Part shown: positions 1-9,104 of the stretch, piece by piece
Layout: every line of letters begins with the position of its first letter
Numbering within the stretch: the stretch's first letter is position 1
Source: Candidatus Peregrinibacteria bacterium
Lineage (GTDB): Bacteria; Patescibacteriota; Gracilibacteria; Peribacterales; Peribacteraceae
DNA: 64,000 nt
NCBI GenBank assembly: GCA_030649955.1
Contig: JAUSFD010000029.1
Coordinates: 81,065-145,064 of the forward strand
Direction of reading: 5' to 3'
The notes under the pieces: model-generated
Databases searched by the model: none
What the model was told of the DNA's origin: nothing
The model's input: the letters and a program-made list of their open reading frames with translations, nothing else
Program-made: the position numbers and the translations under genes

Positions 1-1591
1 CCATTTTTTTATCACGAACGCGAATGCGCCGAACGTACTGGACGCACTCCACTGCGAAAGATTCTTCAGAGAGGCGCTCAAGCAACTGCTCCTCACCAAG
101 GAATCCACGGAGTTCACCCATGTGAGCTTGACCGATCTCATAGAGGGATTTCCCGACCAGAGCCGCTGAATCTGCTTCAGGATTGCGAAACCTACTCATA
201 GGAAGATGCGAGGATGCTGACAGGGTCTCCCCACCTGTTCGACGGTGCTTGACGATGGTGCCGTAGAACATCAGGGATGGTTGCTGGATATTCCCTCGAA
301 ACCTCATCACTGCAACGCGGAAACTGCCATCGAAGCTCCTTGGATTCTCTGAGCGCTTGACGTCGAAGATCGGTACTTTGCCGTTCATTTGTTCCATGAC
401 ATCAACACTCATGAGAGGAGGCTGCAGCATCTGTTTCCCCTTCGGGAGTTCCGGCCTCTTCTTCATTAACGTTGCATCGCTGCAAATATCGCCCAGCAAT
501 GCCAAACTATTAAAACTGGCAATGCTCTTGTAGAGGAGTTGCAGACCATGAGCGCAGTGATACTCGAGTTCCCGCTTGGAATTGGACCCCTCGCTCAAGG
601 GCACTCGTGCAAAGGATGGAGAAGCGCCCTCGAGAGTGTGCACTAGCTGCACTACTGCCTTGAGTAATTTGCTCCGGCGTTCGACTTGGTGAATGAATTC
701 CTGTGTATCGACGCCCGCCTCCGGTACGGGCTCTTCCACTCGATGCATCATGGCTGGGAATCTGCGAGCAAGGAAGGAAATGAAGAGAGCCTCCGTCACA
801 GAGTGGAGCACCTCGCCCAAAGCCGCTTCATCGATTTCCCTCACACGAATTTCCTCTGCAGACGTTCGTTGGCGGATTGCATTCCGCGCAGAGTACTGGA
901 GTGTGTAGAAGAGGTAATGGAGGTACTCCTTAATGTCTCGCTCATCCGCATGAGTGAGCGCCTCTTCATTACCAATGCTCCCACCAGAAGACATGGGTAG
1001 GAAAGAGTGGTTCCGTAAATGTTGATGGAGTCCCATTGATGCCTCCTCAAGGAGAGGGGCCATATCTCTGGCATACCGCATTGTTGCGGGTTCGCCCGAA
1101 CACCTCAGGAGAATATCCCGCATCCCCCGTGGTCCGTTCGTACGACTACTGCTCGAGTACCGCAGCATCGTGAGCGTTGCATCTGTGCACTCTGGCTGTT
1201 CCACAAATGCGCTACTCTCTGCAATCGCATTGCGAAACCCTGCGCTACGGTCTTTCTCACTCCCCAGTGGATCATCCCACTCGCGCATCATGCGTCCAAC
1301 GTTCTGTACCTGCTGCTCCCGCTGAAGCTGCAGTGTCAGTGAACGGAGAAAGAGATCAATTCCCGTACCATCGAGAGCTCCGATGAGATTTGTGCGCTGC
1401 TCGACAGAGAGGATGCGCAGAGTCGCCATCACTTCTGCATCCTCGATAGTGCCATGAACAATGCCCCGCACGACGTTGACGATCTGCATTGCCGTCTCTG
1501 TTTGGGGGTACTGAAAGTACCCACGGAGGTCGAGGAGGAGCTCGACATGCTTTTCAAATCGCCTGTTCTGGTCATCGATGGTCTCGGCCAT
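1..1591 (-). CDS. Hypothetical helical protein, 3' end outside window
   Basis: The minus-strand frame starting at ATG 1591 stays open for 530 codons to the left edge, so the gene is cut by the window. I recognise no family. It begins MAETIDDQNRRFEKHVELLL and is mostly charged and helical, with no signal peptide or membrane segment in the visible part. The start is supported by a promoter (TTGACA, 16 nt, TAAAAT) ending 8 nt before the ATG. It is divergent from the DUF2339 gene. Its style, a long soluble helical protein with an AT-rich promoter, resembles the unknown genes at 9105-10508 and 49644-50771, but I see no clear homology between them. Confidence 0.8.
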   Translation of the reverse strand, partial: MAETIDDQNRRFEKHVELLLDLRGYFQYPQTETAMQIVNVVRGIVHGTIEDAEVMATLRILSVEQRTNLIGALDGTGIDLFLRSLTLQLQREQQVQNVGRMMREWDDPLGSEKDRSAGFRNAIAESSAFVEQPECTDATLTMLRYSSSSRTNGPRGMRDILLRCSGEPATMRYARDMAPLLEEASMGLHQHLRNHSFLPMSSGGSIGNEEALTHADERDIKEYLHYLFYTLQYSARNAIRQRTSAEEIRVREIDEAALGEVLHSVTEALFISFLARRFPAMMHRVEEPVPEAGVDTQEFIHQVERRSKLLKAVVQLVHTLEGASPSFARVPLSEGSNSKRELEYHCAHGLQLLYKSIASFNSLALLGDICSDATLMKKRPELPKGKQMLQPPLMSVDVMEQMNGKVPIFDVKRSENPRSFDGSFRVAVMRFRGNIQQPSLMFYGTIVKHRRTGGETLSASSHLPMSRFRNPEADSAALVGKSLYEIGQAHMGELRGFLGEEQLLERLSEESFAVECVQYVRRIRVRDKKM

Positions 1592-1599
1592 GTTATAAT

Positions 1600-1627
1600 A
1601 TTTTAAATTAAAATCAATTTTTGTCAA
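1600..1627 (-). promoter_or_regulatory. Promoter TTGACA-N16-TAAAAT for the left-edge gene
   Basis: The -35 TTGACA lies at 1622-1627 and the -10 TAAAAT at 1600-1605 on the minus strand. The start codon follows 8 nt after the -10, so the mRNA should be leaderless or nearly so. Confidence 0.7.
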
Positions 1628-1685
1628 TATACCACCGGACCACGCTCTCCCCCCTCTCCGCCAGCCTGGAATTGCTTGGAAAGGC

Positions 1686-1691
1686 TATACT
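1686..1691 (+). promoter_or_regulatory. -10 element TATACT for the DUF2339/DUF3999 pair
   Basis: TATACT ends 22 nt before ATG 1714, predicting a leader of about 15 nt. No Shine-Dalgarno is present. Confidence 0.5.
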
Positions 1692-1713
1692 CCAACAAAT
1701 TCCCACTCTCTCC

Positions 1714-3768
1714 ATGGACATCGGATTCCTCATCCTGCTCCTCGTCATCGCTGCGATCTTCTACTTCCTGGTGCTGCCTGTCCTCGTGTTCCGGCTGCAG
1801 AGCCGCGTGCGTGAGCTCGAGGAGAGACTCCAGGGAAAAGTTCCCGCACTCACAAAACAGGCTCTCATCTTGGACGAGGAGGAGCAAGAATTCCCACGCG
1901 CTGCTCGAGCAGCGGAGAGAGTTCCAGAAGTCGTTATGGAACGGAAAGTGGGAGCGAAGCCCGAGGCACCATCGACACACCCCGAGCACTCGCTGGAAGT
2001 GAAAGTGGGCGGGAACTTGTTCCAATGGATCGGCATCGCAGCACTCGTCCTCGCGTTGCTCTTCTTCCTCAAGTGGTCGTTCGAGAACAATTACATCGGG
2101 CCTACCGGACGCACGATCATCGGGTATGTACTCTCCGGTGCGGCGATCGTCGCTGGCGACAGACTGCGCAAGCGGTACGGAACGTGGTCGCTCGCATTCA
2201 CCGGTGGCGGCGCCCTCGGGTCGTACATCGTCACGTGGATCGCGCTCCACAGCTACCACCTGTTCCCCTCGGCGTTCGCGTTCCTCATCTACGTGCTCAC
2301 GACCTTCGTCGTCTGCACGCTCGCGGGGTACTACGGATCCCTGCCGCTCGCTGCCTTTGGCATCCTCGGCGGCTTCATCACGCCGGTGCTCACGGATCAG
2401 AGCGGCAGCACGCTCTCGCTGCTCCTCTACATCCTCATCCTCGATGTCGGCGTCTTCCTCCTCGGGCACATGCGCCAGTGGCGCGGACTCAACGCCCTCA
2501 CGCTCATCGGTACGGGAATCTACGAAATCATCGCGTACATGGACTATCAGTTCACACCGTCACAAGCGTATGTATTCATCGGGGCATTCCTAGTGATCTA
2601 CATGCTCGTCCCCATCGTCTACAACCTCCTGAAGCAGCAGAAGTCTGAGGCGCCGGATATCTTCATCCTCATCGGCAATGCGCTCCTGCACTTCAGCCTC
2701 ACGCTCGCGTGGCTGGAGAAGACGCCGGGGATCCGCAGCCAGTACGACGCCTTCGTCGCTCTGGGGTACGCGGCACTCTTCCTCGTGTTCAGCAGCGAGG
2801 TGTACCGCAGGAACAGAGTGGATACACCGCTCGTACTGGGGTCACTCTCGCTCACCATCCTCTTCGCATCGCTCGCGATCCCGCTGCAGTTCGGCGGCGT
2901 ATGGGTGCCGCTCGCATGGAGCATCGAGGGCGCATTCCTGCTCTGGATGGCGCTCGCACTCAAGGACAAGCGCATCCAGACCTTCGCGTGGATCGTCATG
3001 ATCGCGGCGTACATCTGGTACTTCATGGTGCCCGTGAACGCAGGCTCCTCCTTCCTGGGGGGGTACACCTCCACGGTCTTCCTCCCCACGAGCTTCCTGC
3101 TCTACCTGCTCTGGGCGGGGATGTTCGTCGCAGTTGGCGGGCTCGCCCTCACGCGCTCCGACCGGAAGGAGCACATGCTCTTCCCATTCATGCTGCTCCT
3201 CGCCTGCGGGCTGGGGGTCTCGCTCTTCACGACGCTCTTCGTCCGTGCCCCGCAAACCTTCACCGCAGTGCATCGCTTCATCGAGGCAGCCGCCCTCGTC
3301 GGCGGCGGCTATGCAGTACTCCTGCAAGCGCGTGCGAAGTGGAGCGATCTTTCCGAGGATGAACGTAGCATGTTCGGCGGGCTGGGGATCGCCGTGCAGA
3401 TCGTCACGCTCACATACCTGACGAACGAGTTCGCGATCGCCGTGCGCCAGGGGAAGATCTTCGTGGGCAATCCGCGCGCTTACCAGTACCTGCAGGTGGG
3501 CATCTCCATCCTCTGGGCAGCGTACGGCTCCATCACCCTCGTCGTAGGGGTGATGAAGAACATCCGGCCACTGCGCCTCTTCTCGATTGCCCTCCTCCTC
3601 ATCGCCATCGGGAAGCTGACGCTCATCGATTTCTTCAGCCTGGGCACCGGTGCCCGCGTCATCGGCTTGACCATCGTCGGCGCACTGCTCGTTTCTGCCT
3701 CGTTCCTGTACCAGCGCAAGCGCGACCTGTTCACATCCCTCCTCGGCCCTTCCTCTTCTTCCAAATGA
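1714..3768 (+). CDS. DUF2339 polytopic membrane protein
   Basis: This 684-residue protein has an N-terminal membrane segment, a short coiled coil with a charged linker (about residues 20-110), and then a long run of some 20 hydrophobic helices. That is the architecture of DUF2339 proteins, whose biochemical role is unknown. The reading frame extends upstream to 1621, but ATG 1714 (MDIGFLIL) starts directly at the first membrane helix and sits behind a TATACT box, so it is preferred. Its stop codon overlaps the start of the next gene (ATGA at 3765-3768), so the two are translationally coupled. DUF2339 genes are commonly paired with DUF3999 genes in other bacteria, which fits the neighbour. The call rests on overall architecture and context. 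Confidence 0.85.
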   Translation: MDIGFLILLLVIAAIFYFLVLPVLVFRLQSRVRELEERLQGKVPALTKQALILDEEEQEFPRAARAAERVPEVVMERKVGAKPEAPSTHPEHSLEVKVGGNLFQWIGIAALVLALLFFLKWSFENNYIGPTGRTIIGYVLSGAAIVAGDRLRKRYGTWSLAFTGGGALGSYIVTWIALHSYHLFPSAFAFLIYVLTTFVVCTLAGYYGSLPLAAFGILGGFITPVLTDQSGSTLSLLLYILILDVGVFLLGHMRQWRGLNALTLIGTGIYEIIAYMDYQFTPSQAYVFIGAFLVIYMLVPIVYNLLKQQKSEAPDIFILIGNALLHFSLTLAWLEKTPGIRSQYDAFVALGYAALFLVFSSEVYRRNRVDTPLVLGSLSLTILFASLAIPLQFGGVWVPLAWSIEGAFLLWMALALKDKRIQTFAWIVMIAAYIWYFMVPVNAGSSFLGGYTSTVFLPTSFLLYLLWAGMFVAVGGLALTRSDRKEHMLFPFMLLLACGLGVSLFTTLFVRAPQTFTAVHRFIEAAALVGGGYAVLLQARAKWSDLSEDERSMFGGLGIAVQIVTLTYLTNEFAIAVRQGKIFVGNPRAYQYLQVGISILWAAYGSITLVVGVMKNIRPLRLFSIALLLIAIGKLTLIDFFSLGTGARVIGLTIVGALLVSASFLYQRKRDLFTSLLGPSSSSK

Positions 3769-5561
3769 ACACCCTCCGCCTCGCCACCATCGGTCTCCTC
3801 TGCGCTGCGACGACAGCCTTCGCCGCCCCCGCCTACGAGCGTCCGATCTCCCTGCCATCGCTCAACGCGTCCACGCCCGTGTTCCTCGCCCTGCCTGCAT
3901 CGCTCACTGCAGCGCATTCCCTGGAAGGACTCCGCATCCACCGCGGTGGTGCGCTGGAGCCGATGAAGACGTCCGCGGAGAAGGAGGGGGAGCTACGCGG
4001 GATCATCGACCACATCATTGTGTGCTCTATTGAAGGTGGGAGTGAAACAGCGCTCCACGACGGCAACGCCTCGACGGTGCTCCGCCCCGATCCGCTGGGC
4101 AACCCTTCGACGTGCAGCATGGAAGTGGTATTCGTCACAGAAATCCGCGTGAACGCTGTCTCCATCGATGCGGATACCGGGTTCACGAAGGTGACGGTCT
4201 CCGCCCGCAACGACGCGGGCGCGTTCGTGAAGCTCCGCGAGGCAAAGAACTCTGCAGATGTGAGCTTCTCCGACGTGACGACTGACCGTCTGCGCATCGA
4301 CCTCTCGTACGAGTTCGTCCCCTCCATTGGCGAGGTGAACGTGCAGGGTACGCAGCCCGCGCGCATCCTCTTCCTCGCAGAACCGGGGGAGGACTACGTG
4401 CTCGTGTACGGCGACCCGAATCCCCCCGTACTCCCCTTGGCCCCGGCCTCCCTCGCAGCGACAATCGACACCCCGTACGCGAGACTGGGAGCGGAAGTCT
4501 CCCGCGGAGAAGATGCCGATGGCGATGGCATCGATGCAACGAGGGATAACTGCGTGGCGATCGCGAATGCCGATCAAGCTGATCGTGATCGCGACGGAAT
4601 TGGCGACGCGTGCGACAACGCACCGAATGCACCGAATGCGCCTCAGAATGATTGGGATCATGACGGAGTGGGCGATGCGAATGACAACTGCCCCGAGCAC
4701 TTCAACCCCGATCAGCGAGATGATGATCTGAATGACATCGGGAACCCCTGCGATGATCCTGATCACGACCGCGTTCTGACGCACGTCGACAACTGCCCAG
4801 GAATTAGTAATCCGACGCAGGAGGACAGTGACGGGAATGGTGTGGGAAACGCCTGTGAGTTGGATCGTGATTCCGATGGAGTTCCCGATGCAGTGGACGT
4901 CTGTCGCAGTGTTGCGAACCCGGACCAGGCTGATGCCGATGATGATGGCATTGGGGACAAGTGCGATTCGTGCCCGGCTGTGCGCAACCCCAATCAGGAT
5001 GATAGGAACAGCAACGGACTCGGCGATGCATGCGAGGGTTCCGTCCTCGATCCTGATCAGGATGGCATTCCCAATGCGAACGACGTGTGTCCCGCAGCAC
5101 CTAACCCCGATCAAGCGGACCGCGACAACGACGGCCTAGGGGATATGTGTGACAACTGCCCAACGATCCAGAATCGCGACCAGCGAGACCTCGACAAGGA
5201 CGGTCAGGGTGAAGCCTGCACCGATCTGGATAGTGACGGCCTCCTCCCGCCACTCGATAACTGCCCCACCGTCGCTAATGAAGATCAGGAGGACAAGAAC
5301 AACGACGGGAAGGGCGACGCCTGCGAGGACGACGATGGTGATGGCATCCTGAACGGCAACGACAACTGCCGTTACAAGAGTAATTACAGCCAAGAGGACC
5401 AGGATGCGGATGGGAGTGGGGACATCTGCGACACCGCGGATGACCGCTTCTCTGAGCGCTACCCCTGGCTCGTCTGGATTGGGCTCAGCTTCATCGTCCT
5501 GATCCTCGTCGGCTTCGCTGTCCGGATGGTCGTGCAGATCCAGCGAGGAGAGAAGCAGTAG
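3765..5561 (+). CDS. DUF3999-like envelope protein with thrombospondin type 3 repeats
   Basis: This 598-residue protein has a signal peptide (about 1-20), a beta-rich N-terminal domain (about 20-245) resembling DUF3999, a block of roughly ten acidic DxDxDGxxD-type repeats with paired cysteines (about 246-560), and one C-terminal membrane helix (about 567-588) with a short basic tail. The repeats are of thrombospondin type 3 kind, known to bind calcium. The protein should therefore sit outside the membrane, tethered at its C-terminus. It overlaps the DUF2339 gene by 4 nt, suggesting the two proteins act together. The DUF3999 assignment comes from faint similarity and from the conserved pairing with DUF2339; the repeat block is plain to see. 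The large TSP3 block is unusual for this family. Confidence 0.85.
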   Translation: MNTLRLATIGLLCAATTAFAAPAYERPISLPSLNASTPVFLALPASLTAAHSLEGLRIHRGGALEPMKTSAEKEGELRGIIDHIIVCSIEGGSETALHDGNASTVLRPDPLGNPSTCSMEVVFVTEIRVNAVSIDADTGFTKVTVSARNDAGAFVKLREAKNSADVSFSDVTTDRLRIDLSYEFVPSIGEVNVQGTQPARILFLAEPGEDYVLVYGDPNPPVLPLAPASLAATIDTPYARLGAEVSRGEDADGDGIDATRDNCVAIANADQADRDRDGIGDACDNAPNAPNAPQNDWDHDGVGDANDNCPEHFNPDQRDDDLNDIGNPCDDPDHDRVLTHVDNCPGISNPTQEDSDGNGVGNACELDRDSDGVPDAVDVCRSVANPDQADADDDGIGDKCDSCPAVRNPNQDDRNSNGLGDACEGSVLDPDQDGIPNANDVCPAAPNPDQADRDNDGLGDMCDNCPTIQNRDQRDLDKDGQGEACTDLDSDGLLPPLDNCPTVANEDQEDKNNDGKGDACEDDDGDGILNGNDNCRYKSNYSQEDQDADGSGDICDTADDRFSERYPWLVWIGLSFIVLILVGFAVRMVVQIQRGEKQ

Positions 5562-5566
5562 AGGTC

Positions 5567-5572
5567 TATACT
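5567..5572 (+). promoter_or_regulatory. -10 element TATACT for the TMTC-like gene
   Basis: TATACT lies 4 nt before ATG 5577 and 7 nt before the in-frame ATG 5580. The second spacing matches the leaderless pattern seen elsewhere in the window. Confidence 0.6.
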
Positions 5573-5576
5573 GCGG

Positions 5577-7463
5577 ATGATGACAGGAAGATCGCTGCGA
5601 AACGCGCTCACTCCTGCACTCGTCCTGAGTGCGATCCTCGCGTTGGTTCTCATCGCATATGGTCGCTCGATTGTCCAGGGCTTCGCTCCCATCGACGATA
5701 GCTTCCTCGTCTACTACAACCTGGCAGTGCGAGGGGTGACTTGGGAGAATCTGAAGGCGATCTTCACGACGTACGATCCGGAGCTCTACATCCCGGCGAC
5801 GCTCTTCACATTTCAATTGAACTACATGATGGGAGGACTGAATGCGGAGGTGTACCACATCACCAATCTCCTGCTGCACGCGGCGAACGCACTGCTCGTG
5901 ACGTGGTACCTCACTCTGCTCAGCGGGAAGCGCTCGCTGGGAATCATCGGCGGCCTCCTCTTCGCGGTACATCCGCTCCATACAGAAGCCGTCGTGTGGA
6001 TCGCGGGGCGCAAGGATCTCCTCTGTGGATTCTTCTTCCTGCTCTCGCTCATTGGCTACGTGAAGTACCGCGGAGGGAGTTCGCGGTGGTACGTAGTGAG
6101 CATCCTTTGCTTCCTGCTCGCACTACTCTCGAAAGTGCTCGCGATTACACTCCCAGCAATCCTGATCTTGCAGGATCTGCTCATCGAGCGACGTCCACTC
6201 ACGCGGAAACTCCTCATCGACAAGCTCCCGTACATCGCTCTCGCGTTCATCTTCTTCATCATCGCAGCACTGGGGAAGGAACGCGTGCTCGCTTCAAGTT
6301 CCATTCTCGAGACTGTGCTGATGGCAATGCGCTCAACGATGTTTTACGTAGGGAAGCTCTTCGTACCGGTGAACCTGAGCGTGTTCTATCCGCATCAGGG
6401 AGCGATATCCTTGTTCGATCCTGTATTCGCACTCTCCACACTGGGAGTCATCGCTCTCTTTGCATTCGCGCTCTTCAGTCTTCGAAAATGGCCATGGATA
6501 ACCTTCGCGATCGCCTTCTTCCTCATCACTCTCGCACCGACGTTCCTCAACTTCCACAAGGGCGATGCGATGTTCTTCGCGGTGGATCGGTACGCGTATC
6601 TGCCATCGATAGGGTTCCTCCTGCTCGTATTAATGGTGGTGCGAAGCTCAATGGAGCGACTTTCGAAGCACGGTACGATGGGCGTCCTCGCAGGAATCAT
6701 CGCAGTGTTTGCAGTCCTCTCGCACGTCCAGACACGAGTGTGGGATTCACCGGAGAAGCTCTTCAGCAATGCGCTCGCGCTGTATCCGGAATCCGTCTCC
6801 GCGCGCACGGACCTGGCGCGAATTTTCCGTGAGAGTGGACAGCTGGAACGCGCGTTCGAAATTCTCAAAGATGGATTGGCATACGGCGACGATGGGCACC
6901 TGCACATCGCAGCGGGTGCGGTGTACGCCGCATCGGGACAGGTGACGGAGGCGATGGCGCAGTACACGAAAGCTCAAGAAATGTTGCCAGAAAATCCCGA
7001 ACCACTCTTCGCCCTCGGATCACTCGCCGAGCACGAGAAGAGAACCGATGAAGCGATGGCCCACTACCGAACTGCGGTGGAGATGGATCCCTCGTACGTC
7101 GCAGCTCGCGTGCGATTGGCAACACTCCTGCTCCAGCAGGGGAAGGCTAGTGAAGCTGAGGAACAGCTCACGGAAGCCCTGAAGTGGAATAGCAGCTCCT
7201 ACGAAGCGCAGAAGGCGATGGGCGAATTGCTCACTTCTCGGGGTGAGCACGAGCGCGCGTACGATCACTTGAGCAAGGCCGTCTCCCTGAGACCACACGA
7301 ACTTGAGTCGCTCATCCTCCTCGCGGAGAACGCCCTCGCGCTCAAGAAGTTTGGAGAAGTAGGAGAGCTCCTCACGAGAGCGCGGTCGATCGATCAGGGG
7401 AACGCGCGGGTCGCGGAGCTCTTCAGGCGACTGGAGAAGGAAGATTCGAGCAGGTTCGAGTGA
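5577..7463 (+). CDS. TMTC-like membrane protein with C-terminal TPR repeats
   Basis: This 628-residue protein has about ten membrane helices in residues 15-400 and a TPR array (about six repeats) in residues 405-620. The early luminal-loop motif HPLHTEAVVWIAGRKDLL is typical of the TMTC/DUF1736 group of GT-C-fold proteins, whose eukaryotic members are O-mannosyltransferases. By analogy it could transfer a sugar from a lipid carrier to extracytoplasmic protein, but acceptor and donor cannot be inferred. Tandem starts ATGATG lie at 5577/5580; the second is placed 7 nt after a TATACT box. It follows the DUF3999-like gene by 15 nt, so read-through transcription is also possible. Confidence 0.85.
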   Translation: MMTGRSLRNALTPALVLSAILALVLIAYGRSIVQGFAPIDDSFLVYYNLAVRGVTWENLKAIFTTYDPELYIPATLFTFQLNYMMGGLNAEVYHITNLLLHAANALLVTWYLTLLSGKRSLGIIGGLLFAVHPLHTEAVVWIAGRKDLLCGFFFLLSLIGYVKYRGGSSRWYVVSILCFLLALLSKVLAITLPAILILQDLLIERRPLTRKLLIDKLPYIALAFIFFIIAALGKERVLASSSILETVLMAMRSTMFYVGKLFVPVNLSVFYPHQGAISLFDPVFALSTLGVIALFAFALFSLRKWPWITFAIAFFLITLAPTFLNFHKGDAMFFAVDRYAYLPSIGFLLLVLMVVRSSMERLSKHGTMGVLAGIIAVFAVLSHVQTRVWDSPEKLFSNALALYPESVSARTDLARIFRESGQLERAFEILKDGLAYGDDGHLHIAAGAVYAASGQVTEAMAQYTKAQEMLPENPEPLFALGSLAEHEKRTDEAMAHYRTAVEMDPSYVAARVRLATLLLQQGKASEAEEQLTEALKWNSSSYEAQKAMGELLTSRGEHERAYDHLSKAVSLRPHELESLILLAENALALKKFGEVGELLTRARSIDQGNARVAELFRRLEKEDSSRFE

Positions 7464-7469
7464 GACACG

Positions 7470-7676
7470 TCACGCTGCAGCCAGCGCAGTGGCGACCGCT
7501 CGGCGAATGACTTCCTCGATCGACACCGTTGCGGCTCTCTTCAACGCTTCCACGACTGCTTCTCGCACAGCGTTCAGCACTCTCCTCCACGTCGCTGGCT
7601 CCACCTTCTCTGGTGCTGGAGGGAGCTCCGCAATAGTGGGGATGGCCAGTGCCTGTGCTTCGCGCAATTTCTCCAT
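7470..7676 (-). CDS. Small helical protein, unknown
   Basis: This 68-residue ORF is convergent with the TPR gene, with stops 6 nt apart. It is strongly helical, with an alanine- and valine-rich C-terminal half, and belongs to no family I know. An in-frame ATG lies at 7694, but ATG 7676 is preferred because TTGACA (7705-7710), a 16-nt spacer and CACAAT (7683-7688) place the -10 exactly 6 nt upstream of it. The gene could be a chance ORF; the promoter is the main argument for it. Confidence 0.5.
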   Translation of the reverse strand: MEKLREAQALAIPTIAELPPAPEKVEPATWRRVLNAVREAVVEALKRAATVSIEEVIRRAVATALAAA

Positions 7677-7849
7677 ACAACCATTGTGCGTCATTCTCTA
7701 TGTCTGTCAAAAACAGAGGCACTTGAACAGGACTTTCCCTCTATTCTCTGCGGAGAAGAGCCAAAAGGAAAAGGGAGTGGAAAGAGGGCAAATGCGAGCA
7801 TCCTCACTGTGCAGGAGGATCATCTGCGCTTCCATTCTGCGTGGCGGCG

Positions 7850-7855
7850 TATACC
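7850..7855 (+). promoter_or_regulatory. -10 element TATACC for the membrane protein/lipoprotein pair
   Basis: TATACC ends 10 nt before GTG 7866, which supports GTG as the start codon. Confidence 0.5.
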
Positions 7856-7865
7856 ATGACGCACT

Positions 7866-8507
7866 GTGGCGAAGCACACGTCTCCATCAACCCCATCCTC
7901 CTCTCCGAAGAAGCGAGGCGGCTGCCGACGACTCTTCCGGGGTTGCCTCTGGTTCCTGCTCATCCTCCTCATCCTCGTGGGACTCATCGCCGCGCTGTTC
8001 TACCGCGTGCCGGAGAGGCTAGGCCTGGGATCCACGCGCGCGGAGAAGCTGCTGAGTCCCACGCCAGACCGAGTGGCATCAGCGAAGATGCTGGATGAAG
8101 CGACGGCAGCAGGACTGAGCGCGAATGGCGTCCACCTCTACGTCCTGCCCATGAAGGATGGGAGTGCGTCCATCGCCTTCGCCATCCTAAGAGCAACGGA
8201 GGGATTCGCCTTCGCGCGTGGACAGAGAGATCCCGTCATCCAGACATTAGTTACCCTGGGAACGACGGCAACTGCACGCCAGAGTGGAGTCGCGGTCGTT
8301 GGCTTGGAGTTCTACGATGAGAAGGGCCGCTCGTACATGACCATCGCTGCGCGCACGGAGGATATTCAGAAGGTTGCGCAAGGGCAGATAACGGATGAGG
8401 AGTTCATGCGCATCGCGTACGGCGACGTCCGCATCGATGAGGTCTTCAGTGCAGAGATGGATGCCCTCAAAGAATTTCTCTCCTCCTCCTCATCATCATC
8501 AGAATGA
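7866..8507 (+). CDS. Single-pass membrane protein, unknown
   Basis: This 213-residue protein starts with GTG. It has a basic, serine/proline-rich cytoplasmic N-terminus (about 1-25), one strong membrane helix (about 28-47) and a soluble domain of about 150 residues that should face outside, ending in a run of seven serines. I do not recognise the domain. Its stop codon overlaps the ATG of the following lipoprotein gene (ATGA at 8504-8507), so the two are coupled and probably act in the same envelope process. Confidence 0.75.
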   Translation: MAKHTSPSTPSSSPKKRGGCRRLFRGCLWFLLILLILVGLIAALFYRVPERLGLGSTRAEKLLSPTPDRVASAKMLDEATAAGLSANGVHLYVLPMKDGSASIAFAILRATEGFAFARGQRDPVIQTLVTLGTTATARQSGVAVVGLEFYDEKGRSYMTIAARTEDIQKVAQGQITDEEFMRIAYGDVRIDEVFSAEMDALKEFLSSSSSSSE

Positions 8508-9076
8508 CACGCGTACGCACCAGCATCGGGCTCTCGCTCCTCGCCCTCTCGTTGCTCCTGACGGCGTGCGAGAAGAAGGACAAAGATCTCGTCGTGGACT
8601 TCGCCAAGGAATGGGGAAAGCTCCACGGGCTCTACGATGAGAACGGGAATTTAACAGGCAAGGCCATGGCAAGAGGTGCAGGGCAGAACCTCCCGAACTG
8701 GCTCAAGCCCGATGTGAAGGGGCCCGATGGAGAGACGGATCCTGCTGGCAATGCAGCAGTGGATGCTGGCGCCGTCGTGAAGGACATCATGGATAACGAC
8801 AAGCTTGTAGATCAGGCACAGCTGGACCTTGCGAAGAAACCCCCTGATCAAAAGGCAGCAATGGATAAGTACACGCAGGCAGTGAAGGCGCGGCCCGGTG
8901 ACTGGTACTACAGGAACCGCCGTGCGCTCCTCCACATGGAGATGGGGAATGAGACGGCAGCGGGGAAGGACTTCCGCGCTGCGGAGGATGCGTGCGGCGA
9001 GAGCAAGCTCTGCCTGGATGCCTACGAGAGCGATCGCAAGGCAATCCTCAGTGGGCGGGTCGTTCCGCCGCAGTAA
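8504..9076 (+). CDS. Putative lipoprotein
   Basis: This 190-residue protein has a lipoprotein signal peptide with lipobox LLTAC (cysteine at about residue 22), followed by a charged region and a C-terminal helical part (about 115-180) that reads like a degenerate TPR pair. LspA, which would process it, is encoded at 60095-60535. It overlaps the upstream membrane-protein gene by 4 nt. Function is unknown; a partner role for the upstream protein is an inference from coupling only. Confidence 0.8.
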   Translation: MTRVRTSIGLSLLALSLLLTACEKKDKDLVVDFAKEWGKLHGLYDENGNLTGKAMARGAGQNLPNWLKPDVKGPDGETDPAGNAAVDAGAVVKDIMDNDKLVDQAQLDLAKKPPDQKAAMDKYTQAVKARPGDWYYRNRRALLHMEMGNETAAGKDFRAAEDACGESKLCLDAYESDRKAILSGRVVPPQ

Positions 9077-9104
9077 GAAGAAATTTCGGCAATGCAGAAT
9101 AGTA

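Noticed and set aside
1624..2469. Long open frame antisense to the DUF2339 gene
   Set aside because: It is a shadow of the real gene: highly charged, low-complexity translation, no promoter, and a clear membrane protein on the other strand.
3993..5114. 373-codon open frame antisense to the TSP3 repeats
   Set aside because: The periodic repeat codes give an open antisense frame with repetitive isoleucine/valine-rich translation; no independent evidence.
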